64,000 nucleotides of DNA from contig NZ_FNEV01000002.1 of the NCBI RefSeq assembly GCF_900100295.1, forward strand, positions 372,001 through 436,000, read 5' to 3'. The number at the start of each line of letters is the position of its first letter. The first letter of the stretch is position 1. Position numbers and translations under genes: made by a program. Source of the stretch: Salimicrobium halophilum. Lineage in GTDB: Bacteria; Bacillota; Bacilli; Bacillales; Halobacillaceae. This document shows, piece after piece, positions 8,812 to 18,068 of the stretch. The notes beneath the pieces were generated by a model that was given only the letters and a program-made list of their open reading frames with translations, was not told the DNA's origin and did not search any database.

Positions 8812-8871
8812 ATGGGCAATGCACGGGGATTTCCATCAGAAAGCCTGCCCCTCTTGAGCATTGCTTTTTTT
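8812..8871 (+). terminator. Expression-platform terminator between the TPP riboswitch and thiT
   Basis: CAATGC pairs with GCATTG and GGGG with CCCC inside, followed by a run of seven T. It is placed where ligand binding would cause premature termination of the thiT transcript. Confidence 0.7.
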
Positions 8872-8895
8872 GTGTCTTCAGAAAGGGGAGATACA

Positions 8896-9462
8896 ATGCA
8901 ACAACAACGGGTGTTATTTCTTGTGGAGGCAGCGATTTTTTCAGCGATTGCATTATTGCTTGATATCCTGCCGTTCTTGTCCATCAATCTTTGGTTCCAG
9001 GGAGGATCGATTTCATTTGCGATGATACCGGTCTTTCTCATGGCGTTTCGCTGGGGAATTTCCGGAGGAATGATTACAGGGCTGTTATTCGGGTTCTATC
9101 AATTGTTCACCGGGGCGTTCATCGTTCATCCCGTTCAGGCGTTTCTCGATTACATTGTTGCGTTCGCTGTCATCGGAACAGCAGGAATCGTTGCAACCAA
9201 AATCAAAAAGAATGCCAGAAATGATCATATGGAGCATGTTTTGACTTATGTGGTTTTGGGTACACTTATCGGAAGTACCCTCCGTTTTCTTTCTCATTTT
9301 GTTGCAGGTATGGTGTTTTTCGCTTCGTTGGCGGAAAATCAACCTGTGTGGCTCTATTCCCTCTTGTACAATGGGGGATACATGCTACCTTCTTTTATAG
9401 CAAGTGCTATTGTTATAAGTCTTCTTTTATGGAAGCGTCCACGCCTATTATTACGATTGTAA
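8896..9462 (+). CDS. thiT: ECF thiamin transporter substrate-binding subunit
   Basis: 188-residue S-component that binds thiamin and partners with the shared EcfAA'T energizing module encoded elsewhere. About six hydrophobic helices are visible, with the SINLWFQGGSISFAMIP and GFYQLFTGAFIVHPVQAFLDY segments typical of ThiT. An in-frame start at 8809 would run through the terminator; ATG 8896 has GAAAGGGGAG just before it and is used. The TPP riboswitch upstream confirms the thiamin assignment. Confidence 0.93.
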   Translation: MQQQRVLFLVEAAIFSAIALLLDILPFLSINLWFQGGSISFAMIPVFLMAFRWGISGGMITGLLFGFYQLFTGAFIVHPVQAFLDYIVAFAVIGTAGIVATKIKKNARNDHMEHVLTYVVLGTLIGSTLRFLSHFVAGMVFFASLAENQPVWLYSLLYNGGYMLPSFIASAIVISLLLWKRPRLLLRL

Positions 9463-9465
9463 TGA

Positions 9466-9506
9466 AAGCTCTGAACCTTGGAATCACAGGGTTCAGAGCT
9501 TTTTTG
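9466..9506 (+). terminator. Terminator after thiT
   Basis: Perfect stem AAGCTCTGAACC / GGTTCAGAGCTT followed by six T. Confidence 0.9.
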
Positions 9507-9548
9507 ATGTCAGGAAAAGAAGGTCTTTGTTTCATTATGATAAACATT

Positions 9549-9565
9549 TGTAACATAAACGTAAC
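9549..9565 (+). promoter_or_regulatory. Candidate WalR box
   Basis: TGTAAC-ATAAA-CGTAAC, one mismatch from the WalR direct repeat TGTWAH-N5-TGTWAH. It lies about 20 bases before a TACACT -10-like element (9588-9593) and about 120 bases before a cell-wall hydrolase gene. Confidence 0.45.
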
Positions 9566-9685
9566 GTTCACAGCCGGAATTTTTTGATACACTGTGTTCA
9601 GTGCTCGAAAAAAGGAAATAAAAAATAAAGATAAATAGAAAAAAGAGAGAAGAAAAACATTGGGGAATAGGAGTGGAAAGTCATT

Positions 9686-10711
9686 ATGTTGAAGAAAGTC
9701 TTATTTTTTGTAGCGATCGCTTTTGTAACTGTCCTCGTTCTGCCGTCGAAAGAAGCAGACGCAGCTTCTGAAGAAAAACTTCACAGTATTTCGAAACAAT
9801 ACATAGGTGTCCCTTATGTATTCGGGGGTACCACACCGAGTGGATTTGACTGTTCCGGTTTCACGCAATATGTATTCGGTAAGATGGGAATTTCTATTCC
9901 AAGAGACACATTGAGTCAGTATGACACAGGTCAGTCCGTATCAAGATCGAACTTGCAAGAAGGAGATCTCGTATTCTTTAAAAATACCTATCGTCGAGGT
10001 ATTTCTCACGTAGGAATCTATGCAGGCAACAACAAGTTCTATAACGCAACAAGCAGTCGCGGAATCCAACTCGTTTCTCTAAGCAATCCGTACTGGGGAC
10101 CAAAATACGCTGGTGCTAAACGCGTTGCTTCCTTCTCTAATCAGGATGAAGTAGCAGCTAGCAAAGCTCCACTAAGCGATCTTTTCCCGGATCTTGCTGA
10201 AGATGATCCTGCATTCGAAGCGGTTAAATCATTGACTTCCCAAGATATCATCAGTGGTAACACAGATGGAACATTCCGTCCTGATGCAGATGTAACTCGT
10301 GAACAGGCTGCAGCCATCATCAATCGTTATTTCGATTATAGTGGCGAAGGACAAGGGTTCAAAGATGTATCTTCTAAAACAACTCGTTTTGAAGAAGATA
10401 TCGAAGCTGTACAGGAAAAAGGTATCATCGGTGGTTTCAGTGACGGAACATTCCGTCCTAAAGAAAAAATGACAAAGTCTCAGATGGCATTGATCGTTCA
10501 ACGTGCCTTCTCCCTAGAAGGATATGACATCACAGAAGCGGATGATATCTATGACAACGTTACACCTAGTTACCCTTTCTATAATGCAGTTGTTCTTTTG
10601 AATGCTATTGACACTACTACTGTTTTTGAAACGAACTTTATGGATGTTACAGATAATGCATCCCGTGCAGAGTTCTCTACAGCAATCTTCAACGGTATTC
10701 AGACGCAATAA
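9686..10711 (+). CDS. Secreted NlpC/P60 peptidoglycan endopeptidase with SLH repeats
   Basis: Exported wall hydrolase, predicted to cut D-gamma-glutamyl-diaminopimelate links. A signal peptide covers residues 1-27 with an ADA-A cleavage motif. The NlpC/P60 domain spans about 28-150 with catalytic Cys56 in DCSGF and His108 in ISHVGIY; the third polar position appears to be Asn120 rather than the more common His. Three SLH repeats follow (about 165-215, 222-275, 288-335). The first two carry DGTFRP motifs and the third is degenerate. SLH repeats would hold it on pyruvylated wall polymer. The ribosome site AGGAG is 12 bases from ATG 9686. Codon use is rather A/T-rich compared with neighbours, as in highly expressed surface genes. 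Confidence 0.9.
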   Translation: MLKKVLFFVAIAFVTVLVLPSKEADAASEEKLHSISKQYIGVPYVFGGTTPSGFDCSGFTQYVFGKMGISIPRDTLSQYDTGQSVSRSNLQEGDLVFFKNTYRRGISHVGIYAGNNKFYNATSSRGIQLVSLSNPYWGPKYAGAKRVASFSNQDEVAASKAPLSDLFPDLAEDDPAFEAVKSLTSQDIISGNTDGTFRPDADVTREQAAAIINRYFDYSGEGQGFKDVSSKTTRFEEDIEAVQEKGIIGGFSDGTFRPKEKMTKSQMALIVQRAFSLEGYDITEADDIYDNVTPSYPFYNAVVLLNAIDTTTVFETNFMDVTDNASRAEFSTAIFNGIQTQ

Positions 10712-10774
10712 CGAATAAACATTGCTATAGATGATTTCAATAATGTTATTCCCGCCAATCGAATAAATAAACGT

Positions 10775-10806
10775 AAAAATCGCAAGGATTCCTTGCGATT
10801 TTTTTT
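10775..10806 (+). terminator. Terminator after the SLH hydrolase gene
   Basis: Perfect stem ATCGCAAGG-ATT-CCTTGCGAT followed by a long T run. Confidence 0.92.
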
Positions 10807-10813
10807 GTGCAAG

Positions 10814-10840
10814 TGAAAATAGAGAATATTATGTCGATAC
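10814..10840 (+). promoter_or_regulatory. Probable sigma-D promoter of the chemoreceptor gene
   Basis: TGAA, 15 bases, GTCGATAC; compare the flagellar sigma-D consensus TAAA-N15-GCCGATAT. It lies 33 bases before the chemoreceptor start. Confidence 0.6.
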
Positions 10841-10873
10841 TACTATAGATGAAGATTGTAGGGGGGGGTTAGT

Positions 10874-12886
10874 TTGTCATCAAGAAGAAAATTCTACGAA
10901 AAAGGGATCCAGCGTCAGTTTCTGCTATCATTTATGACTCTTGTATTATTGACCGGTATCGTGGTGGCCGGTGTCAGTTATTGGATCAACCTTTCGAACA
11001 CAGAAACCACAATGAAGGAGGATGTCGCCCAGCAGACCTCTCTCATGAATGATTCATTCCGCACTCTGTTTACAAGTATCGAACATAATACAGATACGGT
11101 TGCAGAAGAAGACATAGTGCAAAATGTGGAGGGTCAGAGAGAAGAAGTATTTGACCGGTTTGAAGCTATTCAGAAAGCACACCCTGATATATTGAATGTG
11201 TATATGGGGGTTTCTGAAAACCGAGAAATGCTTATCTATCCTGAGGCGGATCTAGGGGATGATTATGATCCAACGACGAGACCATGGTATAAGGAAGCGG
11301 TAGAACAACCAGGTGATGTTATCTGGACCAACCCTTATAAAGATGCGGCCTCCGGAGATACCATTGTCAGTGCTGCAAAAATGATTGAATCCGGGTCTGA
11401 CACCTATGGAGTTTTTGCTATCGATTTCAGGGTCACATCTTTATTCGATTCCGTTCAAGCCGTCGAATTCGGCACGACTGGAAATGCGATGATCATCAAC
11501 GAACAAGGTGTATATGTCTACCATCCGGACGATAAGCAGATTGGTAAGAGTTCGAATGAAGAGTTCTTCAGTACTCTTGATGAAGGAAAAGGTACTTTCA
11601 CCTCAGAAAATGGAGGGGAAGAGAAAATCTTTTCTTATGTGACCAACGACCAGACGGGGTGGAAGATGGTCGGTGCTTTGCCTTTATCTGATATATACGC
11701 ATCGAGCAATGAAATTATTACACCTATAGTTATTACATTGCTTATCATTTTTGTGGTTTCATTTGTTCTTGCTTACTTCTTGACGAAACGTCTGACGACT
11801 CCTGTCCAAAAACTACAGGAAGCTATGGAGCGTGCAGGGAACGGGGACCTGACAGCAACAGCTATCATTGACCGTAATGATGAAATCGGTGATTTATCCA
11901 AGAGTTACACGTTGATGCTTGAATCGATCCGCAATCTACTTGGAAAAGTGAATACAGCGTCCGAGCGGGTGCAATCGTCCTCTGAAAATGTTGTGGCGAA
12001 TGCCGAAGAGAATGCCGCTTCTGCTGAAGAAATTTCCAATGCGATCCAGGAGATTGCCGGAGGTGCTCAGCATCAGGCAGAGCGGATGGAGGACAGTGTC
12101 TCATCAGCAGATGACTTGTCGAAATCGATTGATGAAGCGGTTGAGCGAAGTGAACGAATGAAAGAGCGCTCTGATGAATTGTCAGGACGTTCCAAAGAAG
12201 CGATGGCGATCATTGAACGGTTGAGAAATCAGTCGAATAAAACGGATGCTGTGACAGGAGAGATGAAAGACGCAATTGAAGAGCTGCGTCAAAGTTCTGA
12301 TAATGTAAACAGTGTTGTGGGTACAATCTCCGGTATCGCCGGACAAACGAATCTTCTCGCATTAAATGCTGCCATTGAAGCTGCCCGGGCCGGGGAAGCA
12401 GGGAAAGGGTTTGCGGTTGTCGCAGACGAAGTAAGGAAACTTGCCGAACAATCGGAATCAGCCCTTGGAGATGTGTCTGCGATGATTGAGCAGATGAGGA
12501 AACGTACGTACGACATCGTGGACCTGATAGAAGATACGACAGAAGTAGTCCAAGAACAAAAAGGTGCTGTGGATGAGACGGAAGCGTCTTTTGAAGATCT
12601 GTTTGCACACATAACTGAAAGCGTTGTAAGTATGGATGAAATTTTAGACGAAATGAAGACAATGAATAAGAAGAAAGATGACGTAACTACGCACATCAAC
12701 GAAATCAGTAGTGTAACGGAACAAACGGCAGCTTCTTCTGAAGAAGTGTCAGCTTCTGTGCAAGAAAGTCAGGCAGCTATGGAACAGTTGAACCATTTGG
12801 CTGAAAGTCTTGAGGGCGTATCTTTCGATATGCAGAAGGAGTTGCAAAGGTTCAGGCTTGAAGCGGAAGAGCAGAGCGAAGAATAA
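10874..12886 (+). CDS. Methyl-accepting chemotaxis protein with dCache sensor
   Basis: Membrane chemoreceptor that signals to CheA/CheW. A short basic N-terminus is followed by membrane helix 1 (about 16-38), a 240-residue extracellular double-Cache domain with the TRPWYKEA ligand-pocket motif typical of amino-acid sensing dCache domains, membrane helix 2 (about 281-304), HAMP (about 305-358) and a long signalling coiled coil. The coiled coil holds the near-invariant tip [19 protein letters not shown] (about 486-504) and flanking Glu/Gln-rich methylation helices. The start is TTG 10874 after a run of G (GTAGGGGGGGG). The ligand cannot be read from the sequence. Confidence 0.92.
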   Translation: MSSRRKFYEKGIQRQFLLSFMTLVLLTGIVVAGVSYWINLSNTETTMKEDVAQQTSLMNDSFRTLFTSIEHNTDTVAEEDIVQNVEGQREEVFDRFEAIQKAHPDILNVYMGVSENREMLIYPEADLGDDYDPTTRPWYKEAVEQPGDVIWTNPYKDAASGDTIVSAAKMIESGSDTYGVFAIDFRVTSLFDSVQAVEFGTTGNAMIINEQGVYVYHPDDKQIGKSSNEEFFSTLDEGKGTFTSENGGEEKIFSYVTNDQTGWKMVGALPLSDIYASSNEIITPIVITLLIIFVVSFVLAYFLTKRLTTPVQKLQEAMERAGNGDLTATAIIDRNDEIGDLSKSYTLMLESIRNLLGKVNTASERVQSSSENVVANAEENAASAEEISNAIQEIAGGAQHQAERMEDSVSSADDLSKSIDEAVERSERMKERSDELSGRSKEAMAIIERLRNQSNKTDAVTGEMKDAIEELRQSSDNVNSVVGTISGIAGQTNLLALNAAIEAARAGEAGKGFAVVADEVRKLAEQSESALGDVSAMIEQMRKRTYDIVDLIEDTTEVVQEQKGAVDETEASFEDLFAHITESVVSMDEILDEMKTMNKKKDDVTTHINEISSVTEQTAASSEEVSASVQESQAAMEQLNHLAESLEGVSFDMQKELQRFRLEAEEQSEE

Positions 12887-12890
12887 GAGA

Positions 12891-12917
12891 AAGCGAGGCC
12901 TCCTACGGCCTCGCTTT
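12891..12917 (+). terminator. Terminator after the chemoreceptor gene
   Basis: Stem AGCGAGGCC / GGCCTCGCT followed by six T. Confidence 0.9.
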
Positions 12918-13077
12918 TTTATCATAGTAGCTGTTTACGGACATTCCGGAAGCTTTTGCGGACCTGCATGCCGATTTTCAGGACTTTCGACATAATTCGA
13001 CGCTCATTTGCGTACCTGCAGAAGATTATTGAGGACCTCCGGTAATTTTCTAAGCGGGATGTCTCCGCTTTTCATTT

Positions 13078-13551
13078 TTAAAAATAAGAGAAGAAGAACC
13101 AGCCGATCATGATCAGTTGAATGACGAATTTGGCGATGGTGCCGCTGAGGAATCCGAATAGGGTTCCGACTGCTGCACGGAATGCTTTGTCCGGTTGCTT
13201 TTCCAAAAGAAATTCTACGAGAAGTACCAGGACAAACGGGACGATTAGGATACCGAAGGGTGGGATGATGAATGAGCCGATGATAACCCCCACTACAGCT
13301 GTCCATTCTCCCCATTTGCTTCCCCCGTACTTTTTCACGAATATACTGTTGGCAATCATATCTGAAACGATCAATAGAAGAGTAAGTATTACTGCTCCGA
13401 TCCAGAACCATAGAGAGAGACTCCCTTGAAGCCATATACTTAAAAGAAATCCTGCCCATAACACGAGAGGGCCCGGGATAATGGGAAAGATGAGACTTAC
13501 GAAGCTCAAGGTGAATAAAACGATAATAAGTGTCCATAACAATATTTCCAT
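13078..13551 (-). CDS. DUF456 family membrane protein
   Basis: 157-residue integral membrane protein with about four hydrophobic helices and the family hallmarks PIIPGPLVLWAG near the N-terminus and FGILIVPFVLVLLVEFL in the second half (B. subtilis YqgC is a relative). The biochemical role of the family is unknown. It is transcribed away from the penicillin-acylase gene and stands alone. Confidence 0.85.
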   Translation of the reverse strand: MEILLWTLIIVLFTLSFVSLIFPIIPGPLVLWAGFLLSIWLQGSLSLWFWIGAVILTLLLIVSDMIANSIFVKKYGGSKWGEWTAVVGVIIGSFIIPPFGILIVPFVLVLLVEFLLEKQPDKAFRAAVGTLFGFLSGTIAKFVIQLIMIGWFFFSYF

Positions 13552-13666
13552 CGTTGCACTCCTTTCTTATCTCATTGTACGTGAGTATTCTCAACTGTCC
13601 AGAGAAAATTCTTCGTGATTTTCCCTGTGACTTATATATAATGGAAGAAAAGGGGGACAAGGAGTC

Positions 13667-16015
13667 ATGAAATCGTGGAACTGGAAAAAAATATGGTTAA
13701 GAATCGGTTTAGGAACAGTAATTCTGCTGCTTGCGGTTGTTTTGTTTGTCTTCATTTATGTTCAGCGTACCCTGCCAGATACGAACGGAGAAATTTTTTT
13801 GGAAGCGTTATCATCGGAGGTAAGTGTAACAAGAAACGAAGAAGGAGTCCCTCATATAGAGGCTGATTCACTAGAGGACTTATATATGGCGCAGGGGTAT
13901 GTCCAGGCCCAGGACCGTCTCCTGCAAATGGAGCTCTCACGGCGTCAGGCCTCCGGGGAATTAAGTGAAATAATCGGTTCAGCTACTATAGATCAGGATA
14001 AATTCTTTCGCTCTTTAGGGCTTCGTAGAGCGGCGGAGGCTTCTCTCGAAGATTATTCACAGGAAGGGAGAGCGGCTCTTGAAGCTTTTGCCGAAGGAGT
14101 GAATACCTACATAGAAAAAGCGGATCGAGAAAATAGCCTGCCTCCTGCTTTCACTTTGTTGGGATCCAAACCGGAGCCCTGGACACCTGTCGACTCTTTG
14201 ACGATAGGGAAATTTATGGCTCATGATCTTGGCGGTCACTGGGAACGGCAGGCGTTCCAATATTACGCCATGAACAATTTTACAGAAGAGAAAGCGGAGG
14301 AAATAATGGCTTATTATCCGGAGAACAAGCCGAAAGTCCTTGAAGATACGTCTCTGGACATCGCCGGAGACTTCCGTAATGCCTCTTTGCCGCATCCTTT
14401 CAATGGAAGTAACAACTGGGTGGTGAGCGGAGAACGAACGGAATCGGGGAATCCCGTCTTAGCTGATGATCCACACCTTGGAATCGCCACGCCATCCATT
14501 TGGTATCAGATGAAGCTGAGCGGTCCTGATCATGCAGTGAGTGGAGTCATTTTTGCTGGCGTACCCGGGATTATCCTAGGTCATAATGAGGACGTGGCCT
14601 GGGGGGTTACGAATGTCGGTCCTGATGTTCAGCAGCTGTATGTCGAAAGAAGAAACCCTGAGAACCCTGAACAATTTTTATATGAAGGGGAATGGGAGGA
14701 TGCTGTCATCCATGAAGAACCTATTGAAGTAAGCGGTGGAGAAACGATTGATTATGAAGTAGTAGAAACGAGGAATGGACCGATCATCAATGAATTCTCA
14801 GAAGGTGCGGGAGAAGGGGAGGCACTATCTCTCCGCTGGACAGCCCACGATCCTTCCCGGGAACTCGAGGCAGTTCTTGATATTAACCGCGCGGATGACT
14901 GGGAGTCTTTCGAAAAAGGTCTGGAGAAATTTCATACACCTGCCCAGAACTTCGTTTTTGCTTCGAACGACGGAACGATCGCTTATAAAGCGAATGGAAA
15001 AATACCTATTTATGATAACCCCGCAGATTCTCAATTGCCGCTTCGAGGCTGGGTGGAGGAAGACCAGTGGGATGGGTTCATTCCTTTTAATGAACTGCCG
15101 AAAGTCGTCAACCCGGAAAAAGGATGGGTGGCCACGGCTAACAATAAAATCACAACGGATGACTACCCTTATCATATCAGCCATAACTGGGCGCAACCTT
15201 ATCGTTATGAAAGAATCCAGGAAATGCTTGAAGAAGATAGTACTATCACTGTCGAAGACGTAAAGCGGATGCAGATGGATGTAAAAAATCTGCAGGCAGA
15301 AGAATTTACATCTTTTCTCGTAGAAGAGGTGAAGAGAGAGGGTTTATCAGACGGAGAGATTGCCGCACTCAGTCTGATGGAGGAATGGAATTTCGAGGAT
15401 AACAAAGAATTATCGCAACCACTTATCTTCCATCATTGGCTTGATCAGATAGAGAACCTGTTGTATGCGGACATTCCCGAGGACATCAATTCTCTCTTTC
15501 ACCGAAAAGCGCAGACGACCGATGAAATTCTGAGAGCCGAACAAAACGGTGAAGAGTCTGAGTGGATGAAGGAAGCAGGTGGAAAAGAAAAAGTGATCAC
15601 TTCCGCTTTCCGACGAACATATAAAAAGTTGGAAATGGAATACGGCGCATCCGCATCGGACTGGGCTTGGGGAGATTTTCACCGGGTGGAATTCACTCAT
15701 CCTTTATCTGATATAGCTTTTCTTGATCGATTTTACAATCGGAAAGACCCTCTTCCTGTCAGTGGGAGCAGGGTGACAGTTCGGGCAGCAGGGTTTGATG
15801 ATAATGGTAAGGTGGATCACGGAGCATCGTGGAGGTACGTCATCGACACCAGTGATATGACGAAATCTCACCATATCGTAGGACCTGGTCAATCAGAACG
15901 GTTCAATAGCAAGTGGTATCATAGTCAGTATGAAGACTGGGTAGAAGGTGATTATCACGAAACGAACCTTTTAGAAGACACCGGCGAGGAGTTACTTCTG
16001 TTGCCGGAGGAATAA
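13667..16015 (+). CDS. Penicillin-acylase-family Ntn hydrolase, membrane-anchored
   Basis: 782-residue precursor of an N-terminal-nucleophile amidohydrolase that cuts amide bonds such as acylated beta-lactams or acyl-homoserine lactones; the true substrate is unknown. A non-cleaved membrane helix (about 13-33) anchors it. The A-chain region contains the GVPHIEADSLEDLYMAQGYVQAQDRL motif region (only key parts cited: G60-VPHI, AQDRLLQME). Autoproteolysis is expected before Ser248 in FNG-SNNWVVSG, with the oxyanion motif VLADDPHLG next. Length is normal for the family. It has its own ribosome site (ACAAGGAG) and ends in a strong terminator. Confidence 0.9.
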   Translation: MKSWNWKKIWLRIGLGTVILLLAVVLFVFIYVQRTLPDTNGEIFLEALSSEVSVTRNEEGVPHIEADSLEDLYMAQGYVQAQDRLLQMELSRRQASGELSEIIGSATIDQDKFFRSLGLRRAAEASLEDYSQEGRAALEAFAEGVNTYIEKADRENSLPPAFTLLGSKPEPWTPVDSLTIGKFMAHDLGGHWERQAFQYYAMNNFTEEKAEEIMAYYPENKPKVLEDTSLDIAGDFRNASLPHPFNGSNNWVVSGERTESGNPVLADDPHLGIATPSIWYQMKLSGPDHAVSGVIFAGVPGIILGHNEDVAWGVTNVGPDVQQLYVERRNPENPEQFLYEGEWEDAVIHEEPIEVSGGETIDYEVVETRNGPIINEFSEGAGEGEALSLRWTAHDPSRELEAVLDINRADDWESFEKGLEKFHTPAQNFVFASNDGTIAYKANGKIPIYDNPADSQLPLRGWVEEDQWDGFIPFNELPKVVNPEKGWVATANNKITTDDYPYHISHNWAQPYRYERIQEMLEEDSTITVEDVKRMQMDVKNLQAEEFTSFLVEEVKREGLSDGEIAALSLMEEWNFEDNKELSQPLIFHHWLDQIENLLYADIPEDINSLFHRKAQTTDEILRAEQNGEESEWMKEAGGKEKVITSAFRRTYKKLEMEYGASASDWAWGDFHRVEFTHPLSDIAFLDRFYNRKDPLPVSGSRVTVRAAGFDDNGKVDHGASWRYVIDTSDMTKSHHIVGPGQSERFNSKWYHSQYEDWVEGDYHETNLLEDTGEELLLLPEE

Positions 16016-16037
16016 TAGGATTGGAAGCACCTATTAA

Positions 16038-16069
16038 TAGAACCCGAACTGCTCAAAGTTCGGGTTCTT
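16038..16069. terminator. Bidirectional terminator between the acylase and sirtuin genes
   Basis: AGAACCCGAACT / AGTTCGGGTTCT stem flanked by A-rich and T-rich tails, serving two convergent genes. Confidence 0.85.
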
Positions 16070-16073
16070 CTAA

Positions 16074-16784
16074 TTATTCTTTGCGATTCAAATATGCGAC
16101 TACTTCGGACAAATCGTCATGAATATAATAGTCGAACATGTAATCTTTATCCGTCGGCTGATTGTTGATGAGTATTTTCACTCCTCCAGCAGCCATCGGA
16201 AGCATGTTGAACGGCATCACGCTGAGGGAAGTGCCTAATACCAGCGTCACATCAGCTTTCCGTACGAGCCTTTCTGCTTCTTCGTGATACTGGATCATGT
16301 CTCCGAAAAGTACGACATCCGGTTTGGGAATACTCCCGCATGTGCAAGTAGGTACGTCTTCAGAGAGTATTTTTTCGAGCGGGTATGTCTTATAACAATC
16401 AGGGCATGTAGCGGTCTTCAGGGTACCGTGATATTCCAGAACATTTCCGTTCCCGGCTGCGGTATGAAGGCCGTCCACGTTCTGAGTGACGACATCTACG
16501 CGCTTCCCTTTCTTTTCAAGGTCTAATAGAAAACGGTGGACAGCGTTGGGACCATAATTTTGCAGAAGCTTAAGCTTGAAGATCGATTTATAGTGATGCC
16601 AGAACTCTTCGGGGTTTTGATCGAAAAAGTCTCGTGACATCAACTCTTCCCGGGATTTGTCCTCACTCCATAGTCCTTCGCTCGATCTGAAATCAGGAAT
16701 GCCACTTGCTGTAGATACCCCGGCTCCTGTCAGGGCGACCACGTGATCAGCGCTCGAGAGTATGTCTTTGATAGTATCCAGCAC
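16074..16784 (-). CDS. NAD-dependent protein deacetylase (sirtuin)
   Basis: Removes acetyl or acyl groups from lysines using NAD. The Rossmann motif GAGVSTASGIPDFR, TQNVDGLH, catalytic His119 in LEYHG, and the four zinc cysteines Cys127/130/147/149 are all present. GTG 16784 is chosen because AAGGAGGA (16797-16790) stands 5 bases upstream and the protein then begins like other Sir2 proteins. Frames opening further upstream only read through the nitroreductase gene. The ribosome site overlaps the stop of the preceding nitroreductase gene, so the two are translationally coupled. Length is 236 residues. Confidence 0.92.
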   Translation of the reverse strand: MLDTIKDILSSADHVVALTGAGVSTASGIPDFRSSEGLWSEDKSREELMSRDFFDQNPEEFWHHYKSIFKLKLLQNYGPNAVHRFLLDLEKKGKRVDVVTQNVDGLHTAAGNGNVLEYHGTLKTATCPDCYKTYPLEKILSEDVPTCTCGSIPKPDVVLFGDMIQYHEEAERLVRKADVTLVLGTSLSVMPFNMLPMAAGGVKILINNQPTDKDYMFDYYIHDDLSEVVAYLNRKE

Positions 16785-16795
16785 AATTGTCCTCC

Positions 16796-17533
16796 TTATC
16801 TTTTGTTGAATCCTTTCTTGTGAAGGTATTCGGTTACATCCATCCGGATCGGTTTCCGGAATCTTCGTAGCATTTGATCCGACCACGTATCTGTTCGACG
16901 GTTCGATGAGCGTGAAGCGTAGTAGTCACTGATCTTATCGTTGAAAGCGCGGATCACTTCTTCATGGTCCTGGTATTCATTTTCGAAGTACACAGCCTTC
17001 TGTGGCAAGCGTGGCTTCTTCTCCGGATTTTCTGCCGGAACCCCTACAGCTATACCGAACAATGGGGAGACGTACTCCGGCAAGTTCAATATTTCGTCCA
17101 CTTTCGAAATGTCATTCCGGAGACTTCCGAGGTAACACATACCAAGCCCCATGGATTCTGCTGCTATTGCTAAGTTTTGCGCTGCTAAAGCCCCGTCGAT
17201 TGCAGCGGTCATCAAGTGTTCGCTGTTCTCGAGATTCGCTTTCATATCTTCCTTTGCTTCTTCAGAGACACCATAAGTCATACGATGGTAGTCAGCACAA
17301 ATGATGAACAGATGCCCGTTGTTCAAGACGTGCGGGTGACCGGAGACTTCGTGCAGCTGTTCCTTTTTCTTCCTATCCGTAATGCCGATGATCGAATAAG
17401 CCATCATGTAGCTGGAGGTCGATGCCTGCTGGGCAGCTTCAATGAGCGTATGGATCGTCTCTTTCTCTAAGGGTTTCTCTTCGAAGGAACGGATGGAACG
17501 GTGGTTCAAAATCGTTTCTATTGTCGAATTCAA
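16796..17533 (-). CDS. NfsA/FRP-type flavin nitroreductase
   Basis: FMN-dependent NAD(P)H oxidoreductase of the NfsA/Frp group. HRSIRSFEEKPLEKE at the N-terminus (the phosphate-binding RSxRxF motif), AAESMGLGMCYLG and the C-terminal dimer arm are recognisable. At 245 residues it has the usual length. The start is TTG 17533 with GGAGG upstream. In Bacillus such enzymes reduce nitro compounds, quinones or FMN; the in vivo substrate is not readable. It forms a two-gene unit with the sirtuin. Confidence 0.88.
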   Translation of the reverse strand: MNSTIETILNHRSIRSFEEKPLEKETIHTLIEAAQQASTSSYMMAYSIIGITDRKKKEQLHEVSGHPHVLNNGHLFIICADYHRMTYGVSEEAKEDMKANLENSEHLMTAAIDGALAAQNLAIAAESMGLGMCYLGSLRNDISKVDEILNLPEYVSPLFGIAVGVPAENPEKKPRLPQKAVYFENEYQDHEEVIRAFNDKISDYYASRSSNRRTDTWSDQMLRRFRKPIRMDVTEYLHKKGFNKR

Positions 17534-17659
17534 TGAAAAAACCTCCTCTTATGTAGAACGCTTCTTTAAGTTTAGCATAAAGAAGTTGATCTACACGAAG
17601 AGAAGGTCGTGGACCGAAGAGGAGTGGTCATCTAGGAAGATTTACATAGAGGTCTTATT

Positions 17660-17923
17660 CTACTGTAAGCGGCTGAATCGTTTAGCGGCTTTTTTATTTT
17701 TCCATTGGATGGTACTCATATAGAGCTGAATCAGACCAAGGCCGAGAATGATCGGTCCTATCGTGTAAGCGAAAAATGGGCTGATCGCAAGGTGAATGAA
17801 TCCCAGTAAAAACTGGCGACGGGAATGGTTTTCCCTATATGCCTGATAAGACAGGTAGCTCGTTCCTAGAAACACAAGAAATAATACCCATGTCACTAAT
17901 TCATTAGCGAGTAAAAACGTCAT
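17660..17923 (-). CDS. Small membrane protein, unknown function
   Basis: 87-residue protein with two to three hydrophobic segments (about 5-22, 40-70) and a basic C-terminus KNKKAAKRFSRLQ. AAAGGAGGT lies 6 bases before ATG 17923, so this start is favoured over the TTG two codons upstream. I do not recognise the family. It is a single gene, divergent from ppaC. Confidence 0.75.
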   Translation of the reverse strand: MTFLLANELVTWVLFLVFLGTSYLSYQAYRENHSRRQFLLGFIHLAISPFFAYTIGPIILGLGLIQLYMSTIQWKNKKAAKRFSRLQ

Positions 17924-18068
17924 TGGCAAACCTCCTTTAAAATAATGTATTCTTTAAATGATACCATATTTGAATAATTTGTCAATAGACACCGCCGAGG
18001 ATAGACGAGCAGGGCTTTTTGTTCTATAATCGAACCGGGTAAAAAAATGGAGGAGAAAGGGGATTATT

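Noticed and set aside
12930-13077. Spacer between chemoreceptor terminator and DUF456 gene
   Set aside because: Only a weak AAGCGG/CCGCTT hairpin is seen; no gene or convincing signal.
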